DNA of 64,000 nucleotides from Thioploca sp. (GCA_012032555.1 JAAUSR010000007.1:23820-87819), one strand, 5' to 3'. Numbered from the stretch's first letter, positions 8,288 to 18,483 are shown. Notes: generated by a model not told the origin, from the letters alone. Numbers and translations: made by a program.

Positions 8288-8716
8288 ATGGCTATTTTAG
8301 AGATGCAAAAACATCTTAATAAAGTCCAACGTCAGCAACGATTAAATTCGTTACTAGAAGAATTACATATACCACACTTATATAATAATTTGGGTATGAG
8401 TTTATCAGGTGGAGAAAGACGACGAGTTGAAATTGCGCGAGCCTTGGCTTCCGAGCCACGGTTTATTTTACTCGATGAGCCATTTGCTGGAGTTGATCCG
8501 CTCTCAGTACTTGACATTCAACGTATTATTGCCCAGTTATGTCGCTTAGACATCGGTATTTTAATCACCGATCACAACGTTCGTGAGACTTTAGATATTT
8601 GTAATCGTGCCTATATAGTCAACGAAGGCAAACTGATTGCGGAAGGAACACCAGAGAGTATTTTGCATAATGAACAGGTAAGAGAAGTCTATCTCGGTCA
8701 CGATTTCCGGCTATAA
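8288..8716 (+). CDS. lptB: LptB, C-terminal piece
   Basis: Carries the ABC signature [15 protein letters not shown], Walker [15 protein letters not shown], the H-loop in [12 protein letters not shown] and the LptB ending [11 protein letters not shown]. The apparent start ATG at 8288 is an internal methionine (DNIMAILE). All nucleotide-binding motifs of the joined protein are complete, so the gene is very probably functional in the organism. Confidence 0.9.
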   Translation: MAILEMQKHLNKVQRQQRLNSLLEELHIPHLYNNLGMSLSGGERRRVEIARALASEPRFILLDEPFAGVDPLSVLDIQRIIAQLCRLDIGILITDHNVRETLDICNRAYIVNEGKLIAEGTPESILHNEQVREVYLGHDFRL

Positions 8717-8768
8717 TCTGGAATCGATGATTGGGTTCTGTTGATTAAACCGGATTTGACAATAAATT

Positions 8769-10310
8769 ATGAAACAAAGTCTCCAACTGCGTCTTGGCCA
8801 GCAGATCACTATGACCCCGCAACTGCAGCAAGCTATCCGGCTGTTACAGTTGTCTACGCTTGATTTACAACTAGAAATTCAGCAAGCCTTAGAATCCAAT
8901 ATCATGTTGGAAGTTGCCGATGATAATGATTATAACGATAGTGAAGATTATCCGACTGCTGAATCTGAGCCAGAAAAGGATTTTAATCTCGATTCCTCTA
9001 AAGAGGTTAACTTGGATGACGGCAATGCAAGCTCTTCAGATGCTGAAGTGGCCGACATAAATGAAGAAATTGCATTGGATAACCTGAATCATATTCCTGA
9101 TGAACTGGCTGTTGACAGTAATTGGGAAGAAATTTATGACGAAACTTTCTCTCAATATGATTATTCTAATAATAGCGAGGATAATGGTAGAGATATCTTG
9201 GCTACCACTCAGGGTACTGCTGCAGAAACGCTGCTGGATCATTTACGTTGGCAACTACGATTAACCCCTTTTAGTGATTTAGATCGAGCTATTGCTACTG
9301 CCATAATTGATGCTATTGATGGTGATGGTTATCTGCGGATATCGATTGAGGAAATTGCTCAAAGTTTAGGTGAGAATGTTCAGGTTGATGTTGAAGAAGT
9401 TGAAGCGGTATTACATCGTATTCAACATTTCGACCCGATTGGAGTGGGTTCGCGTGACCTTAAAGAATGTTTATCTCGTCAACTTGAAGAATTACCTGAA
9501 AAAACCCCCTGGTTAAAAGAAGCCAAAACGCTAGTTAACAAACATCTGGAACTATTAGGCAATCATGATTATACTCAATTAAGTAAACGCCTAAAATTAA
9601 CTCGAGAACAATTACGCGATATTGTTGAACTTATTCAATCGCTTAATCCACGTCCTGGTGCACAATTGGAGCCTTCGTCAACCACTTATATCGTTCCAGA
9701 TGTATTTGTAAAAAAGACTAGCGGCCAATGGAAAGTTGAATTGAATCCGGAAATTGCACCAAAATTGCGCATTAATACCCATTATGCTAGCCTAATTACT
9801 CGAGTGGCTAGTAGTAATGAATCTAATAGTTTAAAAAATCACCTTCAAGAGGCGCGTTGGTTTATTAAAAGCTTAAAGAGTCGCCATGAAACGTTACTTA
9901 AGGTCGCAAAATGTATTGTAAAACGCCAGATGGGTTTTCTAGAATATGGTGAAGAAGCCATGAAACCGCTCGTTTTACATGATATTGCCAGCGAGTTAGA
10001 AATGCATGAATCAACCATATCGCGAGTAACCACTCAAAAATATCTTCATACACCACGTGGCATTTTTGAACTGAAATATTTCTTCTCAAGTCATGTGAGT
10101 ACTAACAATGGAGGAGAATGTTCTTCAACAGCGATTCGAGCGCTCATCAAGAAATTAATCGCCGCAGAAAATAGAGCTAGACCACTAAGCGATAGTAAGA
10201 TTGCCAATTTGTTAGCGGAGCGCGGAATCAATGTTGCCAGACGCACAGTTGCTAAATATCGTGAAGCGATGGTTATCCCACCTTCAAATGAACGCAAACG
10301 TTTAGCATAG
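8769..10310 (+). CDS. rpoN: RNA polymerase sigma-54 factor RpoN
   Basis: 513 residues. Region I is the Q-rich activator-interacting N-terminus (LRLGQQITMTPQLQQAIRLL), region II is an acidic linker at about 55-140 that is longer than in many relatives, and region III holds the core-binding and DNA-binding parts, with the invariant RpoN box ARRTVAKYRE near the C-terminus. It directs transcription from -24/-12 promoters with AAA+ activators. It lies 52 bases after lptB, in the usual gammaproteobacterial order. No strong Shine-Dalgarno sequence precedes the ATG. Confidence 0.95.
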   Translation: MKQSLQLRLGQQITMTPQLQQAIRLLQLSTLDLQLEIQQALESNIMLEVADDNDYNDSEDYPTAESEPEKDFNLDSSKEVNLDDGNASSSDAEVADINEEIALDNLNHIPDELAVDSNWEEIYDETFSQYDYSNNSEDNGRDILATTQGTAAETLLDHLRWQLRLTPFSDLDRAIATAIIDAIDGDGYLRISIEEIAQSLGENVQVDVEEVEAVLHRIQHFDPIGVGSRDLKECLSRQLEELPEKTPWLKEAKTLVNKHLELLGNHDYTQLSKRLKLTREQLRDIVELIQSLNPRPGAQLEPSSTTYIVPDVFVKKTSGQWKVELNPEIAPKLRINTHYASLITRVASSNESNSLKNHLQEARWFIKSLKSRHETLLKVAKCIVKRQMGFLEYGEEAMKPLVLHDIASELEMHESTISRVTTQKYLHTPRGIFELKYFFSSHVSTNNGGECSSTAIRALIKKLIAAENRARPLSDSKIANLLAERGINVARRTVAKYREAMVIPPSNERKRLA

Positions 10311-10388
10311 TAATCCGGTAAAGAAAAGGAAAGTAACAACACTACGTTATTTTCCACGTGTTGATAAAGTCAAAAAAGGAGCACACAG

Positions 10389-10718
10389 ATGCAACTGACT
10401 GTTAGCGGACATCATATTGATATTACTTCCGCTTTACGTAATTACGTCCATACCAAAATGGAACGTTTAGAACGTCATTTTGATCATGTGACCAACCTGC
10501 ATGTTGTTTTAAGTGTTGAAAAATTGAGACAAAAAGCTGAAGCAACTTTACACGTTCGCGGTGCAAATTTGTTTGCTAATGCTGAAAACGAAGATATGTA
10601 TGCTGCGATTGATGCTTTGATTGATAAATTAGACAGACAAATCAAAAAGCATAAAGAAAAACTCAAAGACCATCATCAAGCGGATGGTGGTGTTAAACGA
10701 GTCCAACCGACAGAATAA
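10389..10718 (+). CDS. hpf: Ribosome hibernation promoting factor, short form
   Basis: 109-residue HPF/YfiA (ribosomal subunit interface) protein, short class without the C-terminal dimerisation domain. Visible family features are MQLTVSGHHIDITSALR at the start, the basic KMERLERHFDH helix and the DMYAAIDALIDKLDRQIKKHK helix. It binds the decoding centre of the 30S subunit in slow growth. AAAGGAG stands about eight bases before the ATG, the clearest ribosome-binding site in this operon. Confidence 0.93.
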   Translation: MQLTVSGHHIDITSALRNYVHTKMERLERHFDHVTNLHVVLSVEKLRQKAEATLHVRGANLFANAENEDMYAAIDALIDKLDRQIKKHKEKLKDHHQADGGVKRVQPTE

Positions 10719-10788
10719 CTTTCTTCAGTGAATAGTTTATTAGTTATCAGCGAACCGTTATCAGTGAACAGTGAGCAATTAACAATGA

Positions 10789-10844
10789 TAACTAACAACT
10801 GATAACTAATAACTGATAACTAATAACTGACAACTGACAACTGA
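10789..10844 (+). repeat. Array of eight TAACTGA-type heptamers abutting ptsN
   Basis: Eight head-to-tail 7-bp units fill 10789-10844, each TAACTGA, TAACTAA or CAACTGA, and the last unit ends immediately before the ATG of ptsN. No Shine-Dalgarno sequence lies between. Looser units and inverted TTATCAG copies occur from about 10742. Intergenic TAACTGA direct repeats have been reported in marine Beggiatoaceae. Confidence 0.9.
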
Positions 10845-11309
10845 ATGCAAATTGCAGATATTTTAACCCCAGAACGAACACACTGCCAAATACAGCTCAC
10901 TAATAAAGAGCATGTTTTTAAGTACTTTAGTCAATTGTTTGCCACTGGAAGTGATTCACTGACTAGTCATGAAATTTTTGAGTGTTTATTAGAGCGAGAA
11001 CAATTGGGCAGTACGGGACTAGGTAAAGGTATTGCGATTCCACATGCTAGGGTTACTCAATGTGAAGTAAGCTTAGCCGCTTTCCTACAGCTCAATCAAG
11101 GAATTGAGTTTGATGCGCTAGATAACCAACCGGTTGATCTCCTATTCGCTTTAGTCGTGCCAGAACAGGCTACTCAGGAACATTTGGAACTGCTAGCACA
11201 ATTAGCAGCGATGTTTGGTGACGCTCATTTTCGTGAACAGCTGCGTTGCGCTCAAAATTGTAGCGAGAAATTTAATTTACTGACTCAATGGCGCCCGCTG
11301 GTTGACTGA
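10845..11309 (+). CDS. ptsN: PTS-Ntr enzyme IIA (PtsN)
   Basis: 154 residues, EIIA fructose/Ntr type. The phospho-acceptor histidine is H67 in GIAIPHARV; other family segments are LGSTGLGKG and LVVPEQATQEHLELLAQLA. It is the terminal phospho-carrier of the regulatory nitrogen PTS, controlling potassium and envelope functions in other proteobacteria. The start codon directly follows a TAACTGA heptamer array, with no standard ribosome-binding site, so translation initiation or regulation is unusual. It is followed after six bases by hprK. Confidence 0.93.
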   Translation: MQIADILTPERTHCQIQLTNKEHVFKYFSQLFATGSDSLTSHEIFECLLEREQLGSTGLGKGIAIPHARVTQCEVSLAAFLQLNQGIEFDALDNQPVDLLFALVVPEQATQEHLELLAQLAAMFGDAHFREQLRCAQNCSEKFNLLTQWRPLVD

Positions 11310-11315
11310 TGTCTC

Positions 11316-12284
11316 ATGATTCGGTTGACCATTGATGAACTGTTTAAGAACCATGCTGAGGGTCTAGCTTTAACTTGGTTAGCTGGACAGGCAGGCAAGC
11401 AACGAATTTTGTTACTCGAACCGGAGCAGAAACTCGCTAATGTGGGTTATTTGAATCTGATTCATCCCCATCAAATTCAAATTATTGGTTTATATGAACT
11501 CGCTTATTTGGACGCCCTTGACCGAGAAGTTTATTATGATACGCTTAAACAATTATTCAAGAATGATAATTTAGCTTGTATTCTTATCGTAGACACCGAG
11601 GAAGTCCCCTTTGATTTAGTTAAAGCCGCTGAATTTTATGGTGTTCCCCTCTTTACTTCCTTGTTGTCTGGCGAAAATATTATTAACTATTTACATACGA
11701 CTTTAGCTCGACTCTTAGCACAACGTGTTACCCTGCATGGTGTTTTTATGGATGTATTGGGTATGGGGGTTTTAATTATGGGAGAAAGTGGTACCGGTAA
11801 AAGTGAATTGGCTTTAGAACTCGTGAGTCGAGGTCACCGGTTAATCGCTGATGATGCGCCCGAATTTTCGCGAATCGCCCCTCAAACAGTGAGTGGCGCT
11901 TCTCCGTTGGGAACCAATGCTTTTCTAGAAGTGAGAGGATTAGGTATTTTAAATGTACAAGCTTTATTTGGTGATAGTGCCATCAAAAAAGATAAATATT
12001 TGCGTTTGATTGTACACCTTGAACATATGAGTTCAGAACGGTTACAAAATATTGACCGGTTACAAGGTGAATACCGCATTCGCCGAGTATTGGGCGTGGA
12101 TATTCCCGAAATTTGCCTACCGGTAGCGGCGGGTCGTAATTTGGCAGTACTACTTGAATGCGCCGTGCGTAACCATAGCCTGAAAATGCAAGGTTATAAT
12201 GCTGCTGATGATTTTTGTGAGCAACAACAAAGAGCTATGCGACTTGTTGATATTGAACAAACCACCGACTACTCGCCAGAGTAG
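11316..12284 (+). CDS. hprK: HPr kinase/phosphorylase
   Basis: 322 residues. The N-terminal domain (1-130) is the HprK-type Rossmann-like domain; the C-terminal kinase domain has the P-loop [18 protein letters not shown] at about 153-170, the LIADDAPEF segment, and the signature [11 protein letters not shown]. It phosphorylates and dephosphorylates a serine of HPr-type proteins. In many beta- and gammaproteobacteria it is followed by rapZ and an HPr gene; here queF comes next, so the PTS-Ntr cluster is cut short at this point. Confidence 0.93.
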   Translation: MIRLTIDELFKNHAEGLALTWLAGQAGKQRILLLEPEQKLANVGYLNLIHPHQIQIIGLYELAYLDALDREVYYDTLKQLFKNDNLACILIVDTEEVPFDLVKAAEFYGVPLFTSLLSGENIINYLHTTLARLLAQRVTLHGVFMDVLGMGVLIMGESGTGKSELALELVSRGHRLIADDAPEFSRIAPQTVSGASPLGTNAFLEVRGLGILNVQALFGDSAIKKDKYLRLIVHLEHMSSERLQNIDRLQGEYRIRRVLGVDIPEICLPVAAGRNLAVLLECAVRNHSLKMQGYNAADDFCEQQQRAMRLVDIEQTTDYSPE

Positions 12285-12309
12285 TCTCTTTAACTCGGAA
12301 AACCCTGGC

Positions 12310-12699
12310 ATGCCAACTCAACCCAGTAAAATACTTGAAACCTTTGCGAATCCTCATCCGCAACGCGATTATACTATCCATATTCGCATCCCTGAATTTA
12401 CTTGCCTCTGTCCTAAAACCGGACAACCTGATTTTGCAATACTGTTACTCGATTATATCCCGGATAAGCTGTGCTTAGAATTGAAAGCCTTAAAAAATTA
12501 TATTTGGTCTTATCGCAATGAAGGTACATTTCATGAAACGGTTACCAATCAAATTCTCAATGATTGCGTTGCAGTTTGTGCTCCTCGTTTTATGCGGTTA
12601 CGAGCAGAATTTAATGTTCGCGGTGGTCTTTATACAACAATCGTAGTGGAACATCTTGCACCAGGTTGGATACCTCCCATGTCAGTTCATTTACCTTGA
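12310..12699 (+). CDS. queF: NADPH-dependent 7-cyano-7-deazaguanine reductase QueF
   Basis: 129 residues from the ATG at 12310, the short unimodular QueF type. It reduces preQ0 to preQ1 in queuosine synthesis. The catalytic cysteine motif is [14 protein letters not shown] and the substrate-binding part [17 protein letters not shown] followed by TFHE. An in-frame TTG-started extension upstream overlaps hprK and has no family similarity, so I reject it. The 3' end overlaps the convergent PEP-CTERM membrane gene by 13 bases. Confidence 0.92.
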   Translation: MPTQPSKILETFANPHPQRDYTIHIRIPEFTCLCPKTGQPDFAILLLDYIPDKLCLELKALKNYIWSYRNEGTFHETVTNQILNDCVAVCAPRFMRLRAEFNVRGGLYTTIVVEHLAPGWIPPMSVHLP

Positions 12700-15008
12700 T
12701 AAATTCTCGGTAATTTTCGCCGTAATCCATACAATAATAGAACTGATATCGTTATTAGAATCCAAGTTTCTGGTTCCGGCACGGCGGAAACCATCAAGTT
12801 TTCTGGTTTGGATAATACTTCAATGCCGTTGTCAATGGTCCGATCAAAACGATCTTTTTCTTGCTCTGCCTGTTTAAGCTGTTCACGTTGCTGGTCATTG
12901 ATTAGAACAATCATGGAAGAATAAGGTGTTATGACTGAATATTTCTTGGCGAGTTGATGAATAGCATCAAGTATCTCCAGAGTTGGAGGCGTTTGTTGAG
13001 AAGCTAGATAGTCTATAAGTAATTTAGCAGCAATTGGATCGCTCGCACTACCTTCGGTCTTCTCCGACAGATCGCTTGCATTGCTTGGCTCTTCCAAGTT
13101 TGTCACCGGTTGCTCTGCAAAATGCCATAAACGTGCGCCATGTATTGTTTGTGATGCAGTTACCTGTTGCTGAAGCAAAAATTGTTGGTAAGCTGTCTCT
13201 AGATGTGTTGTTACCCCACCATAATTTGACAGCAATTTGGACATCACCTGATCTTCGTAAGCGGGTGCTAATTGATCCAGGTGTACAAACCAAATTGGCG
13301 CTTTGGCTGCTATTAACGTTGGTTTATCCGGATTCAATTCATAACTGCCCTGATCAGTCAGAACAAACACCGCATGATAAGCGTGCTGTGCTTGAAGAGC
13401 AGCCGCCTGATTCCACAAATCACTTGCGGCTAAAACCCCAAAAAAGACTATGGACTGCCCCTCTTTTTGGGGCATTGCCAGTTGGCGTAGTGGCTCCTGA
13501 ACCGGATGAATAAAAACAGCTACTTTCTGTTGAGCTGCCCAGTTGAGTGACTGCGCTATTTGCTGTTGTTGTAGACGCATACTATAGGAAGTATCTACCA
13601 AAATAGCCAGTTTCTGATTGTCAGATGGCTTTATTAATTCTGAAGAGCGGGTTTGGCTCGAAACGGTATATCTCGTATTGTTGACAGTTAGTTTGGTTGT
13701 CGTTAAGGTTTCGGGTTCTACGTTATCCATTAATGGATTAGAAGGCATCCAGTCGTTAGTTTCATCGTTTTTCACACCATTGAAGCGTCGTTTGGTATTA
13801 TTTGTCCAATAAATATTCCGCTTTTCGAGTAATTCCGGTAAAAGAGCAACTTTACTGTCGTTCAACACCGAATAAGTAAGCCAAAGGTACATTTTGTCTT
13901 GTTCTTGCGCCGGCTGTCGTGTTGACCTATCCCAATTAAAAAAATGATTTAATCGGGGTGGTAAGCGGCGGGGAGGTACTGGAAACGCCCGCAAGCGATA
14001 TTGCCTGGGGCCGACTTGTTCTAACAAAGCGGGATCGACCCGTTCTCTCACTTGTGCTTTATAAACTTTTTGCGCAGCACCACGTGGCGACAAACTGAAA
14101 ACATAACGCTGGTTACGATCGGGGCTTTCTCCTAGCCACAATCCGGTCACTGCCGCATTTTCGGGTAATGAAAAATAATAGAATATTTCTTGTTGCTGCG
14201 GGGTTTGGTTTTCATAAACTTCGTCAAGCTCAACCTGAGTTACTGAACCGCTACGAACCGTCGTGATTTGTTGTTCTGCTAACCAAACTTTTTGTTGGTT
14301 TATATTTAACAGCCCAGCTTCCACTTGATCCCGATAAGCGGTTGCCTCAAGTGCACCCATGATGGCCTCCGGCTCGCCTTTCTGGATTGGTTTATCAAAT
14401 AGCGCGGCGTATAGCTCAGCGGCTTGGCTGTCATCATCCGGTGATCCTTGGTAAAGTAATGGAGAAAGTAAGGTGTTGTAAGCCACTTGTAATGGTTGAG
14501 TCACTGCGGTGGGCAAACCAAAAATCTTTTTATACATCAGGGCAATGTGATTAACTTCTGCCCTGGCACTTAAATAGCGGTAACGATAGAGATAAGCATT
14601 CAACAAACCTTGGCGGATATTTTCGGCATTATTGAGGAGATCATTTTTGTGTGCTGGTGTGGTCACCGGTTGAGACAAACGTGTAAAAATGCTATTTTGT
14701 GGTTGTTGACCAACCAGAATAAAAATTCCCAACCAAGCCGCAATGACGGTTATACTGATCCCCCCGGCGCAGAGCGGTGATTGTTTGGCGGCTTGTTTCC
14801 AAGTTGCTCGCCAAGCTTGACCATAATAACGGGTAAGCGCAATTGGCAAAACAATAAACAAGGCCATAGAAAAAAATACAAACAGCAGAAGAAACGGTAT
14901 CCACCAAAGTATACCCAGCAAAATTGGCAACCATGCGCGAGGCGTCATTATTAATTCAACTATTCCTCTCAGCCATTCAAACTCAAAATAAATTTGATGA
15001 AACCCCAT
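12687..15008 (-). CDS. PEP-CTERM integral membrane VIT/vWA protein, C-terminal part (frameshifted)
   Basis: 773 residues: two hydrophobic hairpins (25-60, 82-101), a long extracytoplasmic region, a VIT-like domain around 250-350, a von Willebrand A-like domain with MIDAS DTSYSM at 472-477, and a C-terminal sorting signal: VPEPE at 743-747, a hydrophobic helix and RRK. This matches what I recall of the PEP-CTERM integral membrane family TIGR02921. The adjacent exosortase is the likely processing enzyme. The first residues overlap the preceding frame. One extra G in the G4 run at 15003-15006 (complement) fuses the two into one protein of about 940 residues, ATG at 15517. Confidence 0.8.
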   Translation of the reverse strand: MGFHQIYFEFEWLRGIVELIMTPRAWLPILLGILWWIPFLLLFVFFSMALFIVLPIALTRYYGQAWRATWKQAAKQSPLCAGGISITVIAAWLGIFILVGQQPQNSIFTRLSQPVTTPAHKNDLLNNAENIRQGLLNAYLYRYRYLSARAEVNHIALMYKKIFGLPTAVTQPLQVAYNTLLSPLLYQGSPDDDSQAAELYAALFDKPIQKGEPEAIMGALEATAYRDQVEAGLLNINQQKVWLAEQQITTVRSGSVTQVELDEVYENQTPQQQEIFYYFSLPENAAVTGLWLGESPDRNQRYVFSLSPRGAAQKVYKAQVRERVDPALLEQVGPRQYRLRAFPVPPRRLPPRLNHFFNWDRSTRQPAQEQDKMYLWLTYSVLNDSKVALLPELLEKRNIYWTNNTKRRFNGVKNDETNDWMPSNPLMDNVEPETLTTTKLTVNNTRYTVSSQTRSSELIKPSDNQKLAILVDTSYSMRLQQQQIAQSLNWAAQQKVAVFIHPVQEPLRQLAMPQKEGQSIVFFGVLAASDLWNQAAALQAQHAYHAVFVLTDQGSYELNPDKPTLIAAKAPIWFVHLDQLAPAYEDQVMSKLLSNYGGVTTHLETAYQQFLLQQQVTASQTIHGARLWHFAEQPVTNLEEPSNASDLSEKTEGSASDPIAAKLLIDYLASQQTPPTLEILDAIHQLAKKYSVITPYSSMIVLINDQQREQLKQAEQEKDRFDRTIDNGIEVLSKPENLMVSAVPEPETWILITISVLLLYGLRRKLPRIYQGK

Positions 15009-15517
15009 CCTAGCGGTAAAGCGTAAAAGCTTAACAACGTACCGATATAAACCGCCATAACTAATAACAAGCTGTTGAGTGATAAAGCTAATTTACTAGT
15101 TGCGGTTTGAGCGGTTGCTGATTGGCGAAGATAGCGGCTATAAATGAATGCCGCTAGCAAAATACTGCCAATTAAAAACAGACTGGCTAATGTTAATTCT
15201 CGAAGGATGAAAAGACGTAGCAAACACAACAAGAAAATGGGTGCTTCCACGCCGTAAAAAAAGCGAATTTGTAAATCCGGTTGACCACGAAACTGTTTTC
15301 GAGCTAACCAAACGCTGAAAATTGGCACCAAAACCAACAACCACAGGCTAATGAGAAAATCCAGTGGTATTTCTCCGGCCAAAACTGCCGCTGTCACGGT
15401 CAAACCTAACCACGGCATGACGCCGAAGAGCGTGAGCACCAAAAACGTAACATTCCATCCCCAGAAAGTCATGTAACTAGCAACCCGTGCTAGTTTATTG
15501 AATGAGAGCTGTTTCAT
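14969..15517 (-). CDS. PEP-CTERM integral membrane VIT/vWA protein, N-terminal membrane part
   Basis: About 182 residues from ATG 15517 with five strongly hydrophobic segments and no known catalytic motif. Its frame ends in [16 protein letters not shown], while the next frame starts [12 protein letters not shown]; both are read from the same DNA, and a single missing base in a G4 run explains the break. The upstream frame extension to 15538 begins with TTG and overlaps the exosortase; the ATG at 15517 overlaps the exosortase stop by 23 bases and is preferred. Together with the next part it forms the exosortase substrate. Confidence 0.7.
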   Translation of the reverse strand: MKQLSFNKLARVASYMTFWGWNVTFLVLTLFGVMPWLGLTVTAAVLAGEIPLDFLISLWLLVLVPIFSVWLARKQFRGQPDLQIRFFYGVEAPIFLLCLLRLFILRELTLASLFLIGSILLAAFIYSRYLRQSATAQTATSKLALSLNSLLLVMAVYIGTLLSFYALPLGWGFIKFILSLNG

Positions 15518-16982
15518 GTGTATTTTGAGAAAGTTCAAAATAGAGTAGATTGGTTAACTTAGCAATCGTATCTGATTGAGTTGGATAGGGCTTATCAATA
15601 ATAAGAGAAATCATACGCCAATTTTTTTCCTTTGACCACAGATAACGCCAATACCGTTCACCAAAATCATCCGTGGTATAATTCCCAGATTGTAACCAGT
15701 ATATCCCCGTTGATTGACCTTTGTTCAAAGATAGTAGCCGAACTTGCAGGAAAGGCGTTATCCTCACACTCTTCATTTCGTTCACCGTTATTCCATTCGC
15801 CGCCATACACAATTCCGGCGCGTGAAACATGTTAAAATCAGCACTTTGCACTAGCAAAATTGAACCGGTGTTGTTTGCAAAAACAAAGCGCCATTTTTGA
15901 GCCAGCGTTTGAGTTGATTGCGCAAAATATTGTTGCTCACCTTTCGTTAAAGATACCGGCTGTGACTGAAGCGGATAAGGCAAAATAAAGGGGATAATTT
16001 TTGGCTGGACTGTGGGAGTAATTTGGTGAATAGCGGCTACTGCTTGCCACCCGGTGAGAAGAATGATCAACAACAGCAGTACAATAGTAGCACGATTTGA
16101 TAGTATCACTGGTGTTAAAACTGGCGATGGCGTGTTCGTTTGCTGAGACAATAGCATTAACCCAGCTACACTACAACTTATCCCAAATCCAAGAATCCCT
16201 AAAGGAATATGAAATGTCTCCGCCATGGCAGGTAGAGAGTAAACTGATGTGAGTAGAGTCAAAATTAACACACGGCTGGTGTTGGCAGATAGTAGCAGTA
16301 GTATAAAGGCAAAGTATTTCCACAAAACTTTCCAATTTATCTGTATGTTAAATATAACAAGAACTATCAGAAAGAATAGACTACCTACCCACAGACTTTT
16401 AAGGCCGCTGCACGGTATATCAATGTGTGCAATGGTATTTTCAATCATAATAATGTCATGAGAAGAAACGGCACTGATTCCCAGAGTGGCTAAGGTTTTC
16501 TCGACAATATCGGCTGTTAGTAGCCGCAAACCGAAACCCAGCCCGGATCTAAATTCTAGATAAAACGGAATAGCCAGAGCTAATAAAAGCACAATAGCCA
16601 ATGTTTTTAACCATTTAGACCACCAGGCTGGATTGAGGCCAAGCCAAGCATAGATGCCAAGCATCAAGAGTGTCATGTTTGCTTGAGGAAAATGAATGGT
16701 CATGGTGTTAAGAATACCGCCGCTGGTAGCGACAAGTAGAAGTAATAAAGCGGGTTTAACCACCTGGAAATCATTCTGACCGGTTTTAGCTCTATGCCCA
16801 ATTAACCCTATCCCAACGATCAAAAATACAATAATAAACAGGGCATTAGCACGTTGTTGTGATTTTTGCGCTAACCATAATAAGGTAGGCCAATGTGCCA
16901 AGATAAAAAATGCCAACACCGCCGCTTGGAGTAGATCAACTCGTAAAGAGAAAGATTGATAATCAATTGTATTTTTTACCAT
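15495..16982 (-). CDS. Exosortase with C-terminal EpsI-like domain
   Basis: 495-residue polytopic protein. The exosortase/archaeosortase catalytic triad is visible: Cys191 in IPCSGLKSLW, Arg237 in NTSRVLIL and His258 in FHIPLGILGF. After the last helix (about 298-316) comes an EpsI-type extracytoplasmic domain with FHAPELCMAANG (H387, C392). Exosortases cleave and transfer PEP-CTERM proteins at the outer face of the inner membrane. Start chosen for AAGG seven bases upstream. It is the first gene of a two-gene minus-strand operon with the PEP-CTERM protein, resembling single-target exosortases (possibly XrtO type; not verified). Confidence 0.85.
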   Translation of the reverse strand: MVKNTIDYQSFSLRVDLLQAAVLAFFILAHWPTLLWLAQKSQQRANALFIIVFLIVGIGLIGHRAKTGQNDFQVVKPALLLLLVATSGGILNTMTIHFPQANMTLLMLGIYAWLGLNPAWWSKWLKTLAIVLLLALAIPFYLEFRSGLGFGLRLLTADIVEKTLATLGISAVSSHDIIMIENTIAHIDIPCSGLKSLWVGSLFFLIVLVIFNIQINWKVLWKYFAFILLLLSANTSRVLILTLLTSVYSLPAMAETFHIPLGILGFGISCSVAGLMLLSQQTNTPSPVLTPVILSNRATIVLLLLIILLTGWQAVAAIHQITPTVQPKIIPFILPYPLQSQPVSLTKGEQQYFAQSTQTLAQKWRFVFANNTGSILLVQSADFNMFHAPELCMAANGITVNEMKSVRITPFLQVRLLSLNKGQSTGIYWLQSGNYTTDDFGERYWRYLWSKEKNWRMISLIIDKPYPTQSDTIAKLTNLLYFELSQNTHETALIQ

Positions 16983-17066
16983 GACTTACCTTTTGTTATC
17001 CCTTGTTGAGAAACTATCTGCTCTTGAATATATTTCCTGGTAAAGTAATAACTATTTTAACCATGG

Positions 17067-17097
17067 GGTGGGCAAGGCTGCGCTTTTTTTGCCCACC
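17067..17097. repeat. REP-like palindrome GGTGGGCAA/TTGCCCACC
   Basis: Nine-base perfect arms at 17067-17075 and 17089-17097, loop GC-rich then T-run, followed by TTACT. The same palindrome with the same TTACT flank recurs at 19428-19451. Could also end transcription. Confidence 0.7.
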
Positions 17098-17130
17098 TTA
17101 CTACTATAATTTTATTGTAATAATTTAAGT

Positions 17131-18480
17131 ATGATTAATGTTATCGAAATTCTAACTCAACCAGAAAATTTATCGTCGCAATCCATTCTAGAATTGTTTA
17201 AAGCGAAGGGTATAGATAAAGACTGGTCCTTTACGGAATCTAAACCGTCTGATACTAGCAAATGGACGCATGGTTATCATCGCTATCCCGCTAAATTTAT
17301 CCCCCAGTTAGTTGAACAGTTGGTGGTGGAGTACGTTTCCGGGCGCGATGTTCATATTAATGATCCTTTTATGGGTTGCGGAACGACAATTGTCACCGCA
17401 ATTTCCAAAGGTTTTTTTGCAAGTGGAACAGATATAAACAAAATTGCCTTTCTGATTACTAAAGTCAAATCAACGCCGCTAGAACCAAATTATCTCAATA
17501 AGAAAATTCAACTGCTCCTGTCAAAATTAAGTTTTCTTGATACAGCATCGTTGCCGCTATTTAGTGCTATCGAACCATTAATTCCGGCAAAACATTTAGA
17601 AAAAATTAATTACTGGTTTACAGCGGCAAATAAAACTGAATTAGGCATCATATTGCAAGCGATTCATAATGAAGATGATAAAGATATTCGGGATTTTTTT
17701 TTAGTGGCTTTTAGTCACATTTTAAAAAATTGTTCAATTTGGTTGCAAGGGAGCACGAAACCAACCCGTGATTTTAAAAAAATACCGGTAAAACCTTACG
17801 CTATATTTAAGCGCCATTTAAACAAGATGCAACGAGGCAACGAGGCTTTTTTTAATATAGTTCCAGCCAAAATTCGGCAACACTTATCAAACCGCTTAAA
17901 TATTCAAAATGGTGATGCTCGGCAACAACCCGTGGAAAATTCCTCCGTTGACTTGATTGTCACGTCTAGTCCCTATGTTACCAGTTATGAATATGCAGAT
18001 TTACACCAACTTTCCACTTTATGGCTCGATTTGTCTGACAATCTTTCCGAATACCGACAAGAGTTTATCGGAACTACCCATAAAAAATATCATGAGAGGC
18101 AAGCGCAAAGCACCATTGCTCAACATATCGTCTCTCAAATGTTACGAGTCAGCCGGAAAATGGCTAACGAAATTAATGCCTACTTTATTGATATGCAGGA
18201 AGTTTTTAATGAAAGTTACCGAATACTGAAACGTGGTGGTCGATGTTGTTATGTTATAGGAAACACTCCATTGAAGGGGATTGAAATTCTTAATGCTGAG
18301 GTGTTTGTAGAAAGTTTACAACAATCCGGCTTTGTTATCGATAGAATCATTAAGAGAGAAATTCCGTCAAAAATACTTCCACAAGCTCGGGATGATAAAA
18401 CGGGTCGCTTTGCGAGCGCTAATAAAGCCAATCGGGATGCGTATCCAATTGAATATATTGTTATTGGATTGAAAGAGTAA
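17131..18480 (+). CDS. Site-specific DNA methyltransferase (N4-cytosine/N6-adenine type)
   Basis: 449 residues. Cofactor motif I is DPFMGCGTT (78-86) and the catalytic motif IV is TSSPY (278-282), a variant of (S/T)SPPY/SPPY used by N4-cytosine enzymes. The N-terminal WTHGYHRYPAKFIPQL segment is typical of the class whose motif IV precedes or follows motif I in a split arrangement; a late RGGRCCYVIGN strand closes the fold. The expected restriction partner is missing: only an 18-codon frame at 18484-18540 follows. It is either an orphan modification enzyme or the survivor of a restriction-modification pair. Confidence 0.82.
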   Translation: MINVIEILTQPENLSSQSILELFKAKGIDKDWSFTESKPSDTSKWTHGYHRYPAKFIPQLVEQLVVEYVSGRDVHINDPFMGCGTTIVTAISKGFFASGTDINKIAFLITKVKSTPLEPNYLNKKIQLLLSKLSFLDTASLPLFSAIEPLIPAKHLEKINYWFTAANKTELGIILQAIHNEDDKDIRDFFLVAFSHILKNCSIWLQGSTKPTRDFKKIPVKPYAIFKRHLNKMQRGNEAFFNIVPAKIRQHLSNRLNIQNGDARQQPVENSSVDLIVTSSPYVTSYEYADLHQLSTLWLDLSDNLSEYRQEFIGTTHKKYHERQAQSTIAQHIVSQMLRVSRKMANEINAYFIDMQEVFNESYRILKRGGRCCYVIGNTPLKGIEILNAEVFVESLQQSGFVIDRIIKREIPSKILPQARDDKTGRFASANKANRDAYPIEYIVIGLKE

Positions 18481-18483
18481 CAA

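Noticed and set aside
12199-12309. Longer start for queF
   Set aside because: Extension overlaps hprK and adds residues foreign to QueF; ATG 12310 gives a normal length.
13034-13513. Plus-strand ORF of 159 codons
   Set aside because: Shadow of the VIT/vWA gene, which has clear domains on the minus strand.
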